Part shown: positions 4,319-10,000 of the stretch, in pieces
Layout: every line of letters starts with the position of its first letter
Position numbering within the stretch: position 1 is the stretch's first letter
Source of the DNA: an uncultured Ruminococcus sp.
GTDB taxonomy: Bacteria; Bacillota; Clostridia; Lachnospirales; Lachnospiraceae
Direction of reading: 5' to 3'
Length of the DNA: 10,000 nucleotides
Assembly: GCA_900544395.1 (NCBI GenBank)
Contig: UQVC01000051.1
Span: 1 to 10,000 of the forward strand
Translations under genes and position numbers: made by a program
Notes under the pieces: model-generated
The model's input: the letters and a program-made list of their open reading frames with translations, nothing else
Database searches by the model: none
Told to the model about the DNA's origin: nothing

Positions 4319-7300
4319 ATGAAAACCAGGAAAGAAGGGAGCAAAGCCAGATTACTCGGACTATCCTGCATGGCGCTTGTGCTGACGGCATTTGGGGTAA
4401 CAGGAATCCGTACGGATGCGGCAGATGCAAAAAAAGCGCCGCCTTTGGTCAATCTGGCAGAAGAAAAGGATGTCAAAGTCACAGTCGGGGAAAATATGAA
4501 TCTGAAAAATGAGGATTTATTAACTGACGGTGACAAATATTATCTGCAGCATGATGCTACGGGAAATAAAGAAGGAAACAACTGGGAGAATTATCAGGAA
4601 CAGGGGACAGAAGTCACCAGCACTGCAGCAGGAAAAAACGGGGTGTGGGTACAGGTGGATCTGGGCGCATCCTATCCGTTGGAAGTCATCAATCTGAAAC
4701 GACAGGTATATGACGGACAGGCGACAATCGGAAATGGGAATCCGGGAAATCAGGGAAAACGTCTGAAAGGAAACAAGATTTCTTATAAAAATACTGCCAT
4801 TGTAATTGGAAACGAAGCAGATTTATCGGATGGGCAGATCGTTTATTGTGAAGGAAATCCGACACTTCCGGATGGGGTGAAGAAGCCGGAGAATGTTTCC
4901 AAGCCATACCAAGAAGCAATGGGCGGACAGTGGTTCTATATGGATTATGAAAACAAGAATGGACTTGGAGCCACAAAGCTTGGAACAACAAAAGAAGCAC
5001 GTTATATCAGAGTCTATACAGAGAATCCAAAAGGCGCCGCAGTAAAATTTATGGAACTGGGGATTTATGGATATGAAAATGAGCAGGCTGTACAGTCACA
5101 GGAGGGTCCGAGACGTGTGATCGACAATAAACATCCGATGATGATCGCAACAGCATATTCCAACGATGTCTATCAGATCGGACAGGAAAAAGGACCAGAA
5201 TTACAGGGCTCTAATACAGTAGACGGAAGATGGAATGCCATTCCGGATGATCTGAAAAAGAATAATGTTCTGCTGTTACATACAAACAACCTCAGACAGT
5301 TTGCTCCGGATCATATCGGACAGGCTTATCTGCAGGCGTTCCATGAACATGGGCTGCAGATTGCCTATGAACAGGGAGCTCCGGTCATGCTTCTTGGATT
5401 GACAGCAGCTGCAACACCGGAACAGGGTGGAACACAGTACAACATTACAGCGGATATGGATTATGGCTGGCTGGATCTGATGTACCGTATGTATCCGAAT
5501 ATGCAGGGTGTGTTCAATACAGAGAACTTCTGGGCAGGTATTCATCCTCCATGCGAAGGAAGCGCTAAGATGCTGGAGATTGCTGACCGATTCGGTGGAT
5601 TCTTTGTATGGTCAGATCAGGATCACGGTTCTACAGTGACGAATATTGTCAGCAATGCAAATATGAAAAAGGCATTGGAAAAACACGGAGATGCATTCTA
5701 TTTGATCTATAAGAACACAAGTTCAAATCAACCGGATGATTTGAAAACAAGTAGTTTCTTCCAGGGAAGCTGGCTGGCAGGATATACCGGAGGCTGGGGA
5801 ATGCTTTCCGATACCTGGGCATGGGACAAGCAGTTCTCAAAACTCTGGGAAGGAAAAGGAAACTATAATAACTGGCAGAGACTTTGCGGAGAACCGGAGG
5901 CATTGCTTGGAATGCAAATGATGAGCACCTATCTGGGCGGCGGTGTGATCTATACCTTTGAGTTCCCGGAAATCGTATATGGAACAAGCAACACGAACAG
6001 TCCGGCAAATACCCATGTCCTGACAGAATTGTTCCGTTACATTGTCAATCATCCGGCACCGTCCAAAAAAGAGATTATGGAAGAGACCAAAGCAGTCCTC
6101 TACGGAAATGTAAACCCTAGTTTTTACAGTGGTTTATCGGGAACACCGACAGGATTCCAGATTTATGAAACAGGACGCTATGGCATTATTCCGGTTATTC
6201 CGGAATGGGGAAGCAGAGCCGAAGTAACAAAAAAACTGATTCAGGAAGCAGACAAACTGGGCGTAACCCCTCCGAATGTACTGAGCGTCGATGACAAGAA
6301 TCTGTCCGGACAGACAAAACAGAAGTATTTCAAAGATCTGTATCCAATCGAATACGTCGGAAATGCATTTGCTGACAAATGGGACGGCACATGGTATCTC
6401 TACAACAACAAAGTAAATACAAATAACAAGCAGCATGCAATTTTACCTCTGGAAGGGGAAGAAGAAAGCGCACGTCTGAAAGTAGAGATGGAGCCTCACG
6501 AATTTATGATCATGAATGAATCCGGAGACGGAACAGCGATGGATATCACGTTGAATAACTACCGGGTAGATAAAGATGAGATTATTTTCGATAATATATA
6601 TAACTTAAGCTGGAAAGGAGACTTTTCACCTGGACAGACAACGATTGATGGAAAATTGTCTGTGTATAAATATATGGATGACTACAATGTGGTAAACGCA
6701 CCGGAAGGAAAGCTCTCTCCGGCAGATAATGAACTGCGTACCACTACATTTGAACTGACAAAACTGGCGAAGGAACCAAAAGTGCAGGTTGTAAAGGGAC
6801 AGCAGCCGGACACAGACGGACAGCCGCAGTACACAGAACCAAAAGTAGAATTTAACGAAGAAACAGGAAAAGCAGTTATCACGATCCAGACAAACGGCTG
6901 GGTAGATCTTTCCATTACAGGTCTGGAGTTTGTATATGATGAGAATGCACAGAAAATAGAAGATGAGCCGATCAAATCTGAGAGAACCAATCTGGCAAGA
7001 GGAAAAAATGTGAGTTTTTCAAAAGATGCAAGTGATAATTCTAGAAAAAGTCATGCAGTAGATGGAAATAAGACGAATCGTGATAACTACTCAGATCCGG
7101 GCGGAAATACTGGAGGCGCGAACTGGCTGCAGGTAGATCTTGGTGGGTTACATCATGTGGAGGAAGTGAATTTGTATCGGTATTGGGATGGTAATCGTAA
7201 ATATTATGATACCGTCGTACTTCTGTCACCGGACAGTTCCTTTGATCCTACTAAAACGTTGGTGCTTTGGAACGGAAATAGAGATGCAGATAGAGAGTGG

Positions 7301-8392
7301 CCGGCATCTTTAAGTGGAGCACAAGGAGAGACACACAAACTTCCAAAAGGCGAAAAAGAAGAATACATCGAGACAAAAGATGGAAAAAACATGAAAGTGT
7401 ATGGTGCAGATGTATCTTGGTTAGATCCGAACACAAAAACACCATTGCCGGAAGAAGGCGGACGTTTTGACGCAGGATACATCCGTGTATATATGAACGG
7501 AAGCACAGGTGGAAATACAAACCACGTTGTAGAACTGGAAGTGATGGGCGAAACAGGGGATGTGGTGATCAAAGATGAAGAAGCACCAACTGTGCCGGGC
7601 AATCTGAGAGTCGTATCTCCAAAGGCATCGGAAGCAGAAATTCGATTCCTTCCGTCAGTAGATAATACAGGAGTCGAAAAATACAAAGTAAGCTGGAGTA
7701 AAGGCGGAGAACAGGTTGGTTTCCGTGAAGTTACACAGACTGCGCTGATCTTAGATCCGTTGGAGGCTGGCAGCGAGTATACTGTTCAGGTAAAAGCTGT
7801 GGACAGATATGACAATGAATCTGAAGCGGCAGAAGTATCCTTTACAGCAATGGATATTCAGGTAAGCGCAGATGTTGCTTCCGGACAATATGATTCTGCA
7901 CAGCAGGTGACATTGACAGCAGGTGAAGGAGCAGAGATTTATTATACTCTGGACGGCAGTCAGCCATTTGAGAAAAATAAAGAAGTTTCTGAGTCTGCTA
8001 AAAAATATGAAGGACCGATTACAGTCGAGAAAAATACAATTCTGCGGGCAGCAGCAAGAAAAGATGGGGTAGAGTATGGAACAGGTTCCTGGTATTACCT
8101 GATCGGAGCGCAGAGTCAGGACAACTGGGAAACACCGAAAGCTCCAAGCGACGTGAGAATTGACAGCAAATCTTCGTCTTCTGCAAATATCAGCTGGGCT
8201 GCGGAAGAACCGGGATGTACATACCGTGTGTATGCAAATGGTAAGATGGTATGGGAAGGAAAAGAAATGAATCAGACGATTCAGGAGCTGACCCCGCTTA
8301 CTACATATCAGGTTTATGTAACTGCAGTAAATGAGAGAGGAATTGAGTCTCTCCGTTCAGAAACAGTAGAATTCGTCACTATGGCACAGTAG
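4319..8392 (+). CDS. Secreted GH98 glycoside hydrolase (blood-group endo-beta-galactosidase type)
   Basis: 1357 residues from the ATG at 4319, chosen because AAGGAGG (4304-4310) precedes it by 8 bases and it gives a proper signal peptide (1 to about 36); a GTG at 4295 would bury it. Modules in order: discoidin/CBM-like domain (about 40-260); GH98 catalytic domain (from about 263); GH98 C-terminal domain (about 580-880); a second discoidin/CBM32-like domain (about 888-1080, NWLQVDLGG); FN3 (1089-1178); chitobiase/hexosaminidase C-type domain (1179-1262, YYTLDGSQP); FN3 (about 1271-1356). Likely acid is Glu402 (FNTENFWAG). Asp498 (GMLSDTWAW) and Glu548 (YTFEFPE) fit the water-activating pair; their 50-residue spacing equals what I recall for Sp3GH98 (E158, D251, E301). 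Characterised members mostly release A/B or Lewis Y antigens by endo-beta-1,4-galactosidase action; specificity here is inferred. No sortase motif or wall-binding domain is seen. It leads an operon with the LRR gene. Confidence 0.9.
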   Translation: MKTRKEGSKARLLGLSCMALVLTAFGVTGIRTDAADAKKAPPLVNLAEEKDVKVTVGENMNLKNEDLLTDGDKYYLQHDATGNKEGNNWENYQEQGTEVTSTAAGKNGVWVQVDLGASYPLEVINLKRQVYDGQATIGNGNPGNQGKRLKGNKISYKNTAIVIGNEADLSDGQIVYCEGNPTLPDGVKKPENVSKPYQEAMGGQWFYMDYENKNGLGATKLGTTKEARYIRVYTENPKGAAVKFMELGIYGYENEQAVQSQEGPRRVIDNKHPMMIATAYSNDVYQIGQEKGPELQGSNTVDGRWNAIPDDLKKNNVLLLHTNNLRQFAPDHIGQAYLQAFHEHGLQIAYEQGAPVMLLGLTAAATPEQGGTQYNITADMDYGWLDLMYRMYPNMQGVFNTENFWAGIHPPCEGSAKMLEIADRFGGFFVWSDQDHGSTVTNIVSNANMKKALEKHGDAFYLIYKNTSSNQPDDLKTSSFFQGSWLAGYTGGWGMLSDTWAWDKQFSKLWEGKGNYNNWQRLCGEPEALLGMQMMSTYLGGGVIYTFEFPEIVYGTSNTNSPANTHVLTELFRYIVNHPAPSKKEIMEETKAVLYGNVNPSFYSGLSGTPTGFQIYETGRYGIIPVIPEWGSRAEVTKKLIQEADKLGVTPPNVLSVDDKNLSGQTKQKYFKDLYPIEYVGNAFADKWDGTWYLYNNKVNTNNKQHAILPLEGEEESARLKVEMEPHEFMIMNESGDGTAMDITLNNYRVDKDEIIFDNIYNLSWKGDFSPGQTTIDGKLSVYKYMDDYNVVNAPEGKLSPADNELRTTTFELTKLAKEPKVQVVKGQQPDTDGQPQYTEPKVEFNEETGKAVITIQTNGWVDLSITGLEFVYDENAQKIEDEPIKSERTNLARGKNVSFSKDASDNSRKSHAVDGNKTNRDNYSDPGGNTGGANWLQVDLGGLHHVEEVNLYRYWDGNRKYYDTVVLLSPDSSFDPTKTLVLWNGNRDADREWPASLSGAQGETHKLPKGEKEEYIETKDGKNMKVYGADVSWLDPNTKTPLPEEGGRFDAGYIRVYMNGSTGGNTNHVVELEVMGETGDVVIKDEEAPTVPGNLRVVSPKASEAEIRFLPSVDNTGVEKYKVSWSKGGEQVGFREVTQTALILDPLEAGSEYTVQVKAVDRYDNESEAAEVSFTAMDIQVSADVASGQYDSAQQVTLTAGEGAEIYYTLDGSQPFEKNKEVSESAKKYEGPITVEKNTILRAAARKDGVEYGTGSWYYLIGAQSQDNWETPKAPSDVRIDSKSSSSANISWAAEEPGCTYRVYANGKMVWEGKEMNQTIQELTPLTTYQVYVTAVNERGIESLRSETVEFVTMAQ

Positions 8393-8396
8393 ATAG

Positions 8397-8404
8397 TAGG
8401 AGGA
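8397..8404 (+). promoter_or_regulatory. Ribosome binding site of the LRR gene
   Basis: TAGGAGGA lies 5 bases before the ATG at 8410 and directly after the GH98 stop (8390-8392). There is no room for a separate promoter or terminator, so the two genes are very probably co-transcribed. Confidence 0.8.
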
Positions 8405-8409
8405 AAAAG

Positions 8410-10000
8410 ATGAAAATAAAGAAATTAACTGCGTACCTGCTGATGTCCGGAATGATTTTAGGAACGATGAGCAGCGATTTGTATACGATCAAAGCGCAGG
8501 CTGTAGAAACAATAGAAGAAACAGAGGATAAGACACCGGAAAATGAGACATCTCAGATACCGGAAACTCCTGAACAGCCGGAGACAGAACCAGAGAATGA
8601 AGAAGTGACGGAAGCAGCACCGGTGGGAGAAATTGAGCTTTCTGCAGAACAGTTTCCGGATCAGGTGATACTGACATTTGCAGGAACCTGTGACAAAGAT
8701 GGAAATGGAAGCCTATCGGAAGCAGAGTGCATGGAAGTGGAAGAACTGGCAATGCCGAATGCAGGAATTACCGATTTAAAAGGTGTGGAGAATTTCCGGA
8801 ATTTGCAGCGCGTGGATGTCAGCCAAAATGCGATCGGGGATTTTGCATCGGTAAAAGATCTGTCATCTCTGCAGATTTTGAAAGTAAACGGAAATCCGGC
8901 TTCCGTGCTGGATGTGACAGGATGCAGCAGTCTGAAAAAGCTGTATGCTCAAAACAGTACATTTTCAGAGCTTCATGTGACAGGGCTTGGAAGTCTGGAA
9001 GAAGTACGGATTGAAAATAATCATCTTACAGATCTGGATCTGGCAGGCCTGATTTCACTGCGTGCATTAAGCTGTTATGGAAATCAGCTGCATACACTGG
9101 ATGCAAGACCGGCAGCGGCTCTTGAAGTGCTTCAGGCAGACAGCAATGGAATGGAAAGCCTTCTCGTAGAAGGACTTGGAAATTTAAAAACACTTCATTG
9201 TCAGAATAACAACCTGCAGCAGATCTCACTCTTAGGTCTGGGAGCATTGGAGGAATTTAACGCAGCAAATAACAGTCTGACAGAACTGATCGTGGATGGA
9301 GCAACTGCATTAAAAACGGTTCTTGCAGGAAACAATCAGTTATCCGGAGAGTTCCGTTTTGGAACAGCAAAACAAGTCAGTGTGGAAAACAACCAGATTA
9401 CAAATCTGACCGGGACAGAAGAAAATGTTGCATATTTAAATTTTAACAACAATCAGCTTACCAGTCTTAAGATGGACAGCGCTGCGCCGGAAAGTGTTTA
9501 TGGAAACGGAAACAATCTGTCACTGCTGCAGTTTGGAGATGTTTCAAACCTGAAAACATTGTATTGTGCAGAGAATCATCTGGCATGGACAGAGTCAGGA
9601 AAGGCTCTGGATTTACAGTTATCTCCGCAGACGATCGAGTTAAAACGGAAATATGACGGTGAAAAGTACTGGACAGATTTAAATGAGGTACTGACACCTC
9701 AACAGCTACAGAGAACGGAAGTTCTGATGGGAGAAAACAGTCAGATTACTTCATTTGACAAAGAGAGCGGAAAAGTATTCTATACAGGACCGGCTTCTAT
9801 ACTAGAATATTATTTCACAGCAGGTGATGTTGGAGAAGATGAAGGAAATGCCCAGATGCTGGTGCAGGCAAAACTGACAGAAGAAACAGTGACACCTCCA
9901 CAAGAGGAAAAATTCCATGTAACGATCAAAGCCAATGACAACAGTATGGGAACTGTAACCATTGATTCAGCAGACGGAAGCTACAAAAAAGGAGAAAAAG
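8410..10000 (+). CDS. Exported leucine-rich-repeat surface protein (3' end outside window)
   Basis: 530 residues are visible with no stop before the window ends. Residues 1-31 are a signal peptide (MKIKKLTAYLLMSG...AQA). An acidic Glu/Thr/Pro-rich linker follows (about 32-72). An EF-hand-like 12-residue loop, DKDGNGSLSEAE, is at 95-106. Residues about 109-404 are roughly fourteen leucine-rich repeats with a regular 21-residue period and the pattern LxxLxxxxNxLxxLxVxGL. From about 405 a less regular part follows, and from 502 the sequence (FHVTIKANDNSMGTVTI...) looks like the start of a divergent InlB B-repeat (Listeria-Bacteroides type) domain. Such proteins are usually surface adhesins or ligand-binding proteins. 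A wall anchor, if present, is beyond the window. The 17-base gap to the GH98 gene suggests joint action at host glycoproteins, which is inference. Confidence 0.88.
   Translation, partial: MKIKKLTAYLLMSGMILGTMSSDLYTIKAQAVETIEETEDKTPENETSQIPETPEQPETEPENEEVTEAAPVGEIELSAEQFPDQVILTFAGTCDKDGNGSLSEAECMEVEELAMPNAGITDLKGVENFRNLQRVDVSQNAIGDFASVKDLSSLQILKVNGNPASVLDVTGCSSLKKLYAQNSTFSELHVTGLGSLEEVRIENNHLTDLDLAGLISLRALSCYGNQLHTLDARPAAALEVLQADSNGMESLLVEGLGNLKTLHCQNNNLQQISLLGLGALEEFNAANNSLTELIVDGATALKTVLAGNNQLSGEFRFGTAKQVSVENNQITNLTGTEENVAYLNFNNNQLTSLKMDSAAPESVYGNGNNLSLLQFGDVSNLKTLYCAENHLAWTESGKALDLQLSPQTIELKRKYDGEKYWTDLNEVLTPQQLQRTEVLMGENSQITSFDKESGKVFYTGPASILEYYFTAGDVGEDEGNAQMLVQAKLTEETVTPPQEEKFHVTIKANDNSMGTVTIDSADGSYKKGEK

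Noticed and set aside
4231..4512. 93-residue open frame across the GH98 leader and 5' end
   Set aside because: Its composition is Lys/Glu/Arg-rich and irregular. It overlaps the GH98 signal peptide in another frame and has no proper start site.
8800..9620. 63-base periodic pattern as a DNA repeat or CRISPR-like array
   Set aside because: The period comes from the 21-residue leucine-rich repeats. The DNA units are divergent and there are no identical repeats with unique spacers.
8489..9697. Open frames on the minus strand and in frame +3 inside the LRR gene
   Set aside because: They overlap a long, well-structured coding frame with a signal peptide and repeats. They are shadows of its codon bias.

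Overview
The window looks like accessory DNA from a gut Firmicute, most likely a Lachnospiraceae (Ruminococcus gnavus / Mediterraneibacter / Blautia type). The reasons are Gram-positive ribosome binding sites of the AGGAGG type, a TcdE-like holin, and a secreted GH98 host-glycan hydrolase with discoidin, FN3 and chitobiase-C modules. The assignment rests on protein style only; there is no rRNA or other marker gene in the window. All supported genes lie on the + strand.

Bases 1-2251 are an AT-rich, decaying cassette. It holds the last codons of a small membrane-protein gene (1-53), a truncated paralog of it (97-312), a NUDIX hydrolase (420-920), about 520 bases without a convincing gene (921-1442), a full-length member of the same membrane-protein family (1443-1928), and a broken gene with an internal out-of-frame deletion (1944-2251). 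The gene-poor stretch starts with inverted repeats and a leader-peptide-like fragment that recalls, from memory, the attenuator leader of ribosomal-protection tet genes. The repeated small membrane proteins look like an immunity-type array, but no toxin is in view. A strong intrinsic terminator (2289-2336) closes this region.

Bases 2357-4056 are a two-gene phage-type lysis cassette. A TcdE/phage_holin_4_1-type holin is coupled by a 4-base ATGA overlap to a modular endolysin: glucosaminidase, CHAP/NlpC-like cysteine peptidase, CW_7 and LysM. No other phage gene is visible, so it is either the end of a prophage or an orphan release module.

Bases 4057-4318 are an AT-rich leader with a candidate promoter/operator dyad and a hairpin. 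It precedes a two-gene operon of exported proteins. The first is a 1357-residue GH98 enzyme, a family best known for endo-beta-1,4-galactosidases that release blood-group antigens from mucins. Seventeen bases later comes a leucine-rich-repeat protein with a signal peptide, an EF-hand loop, about fourteen 21-residue repeats and the start of an InlB B-repeat-like domain; it runs off the window. A reasonable reading is a mucin-foraging/adhesion operon that sits beside, and may have travelled with, phage or mobile-element debris.
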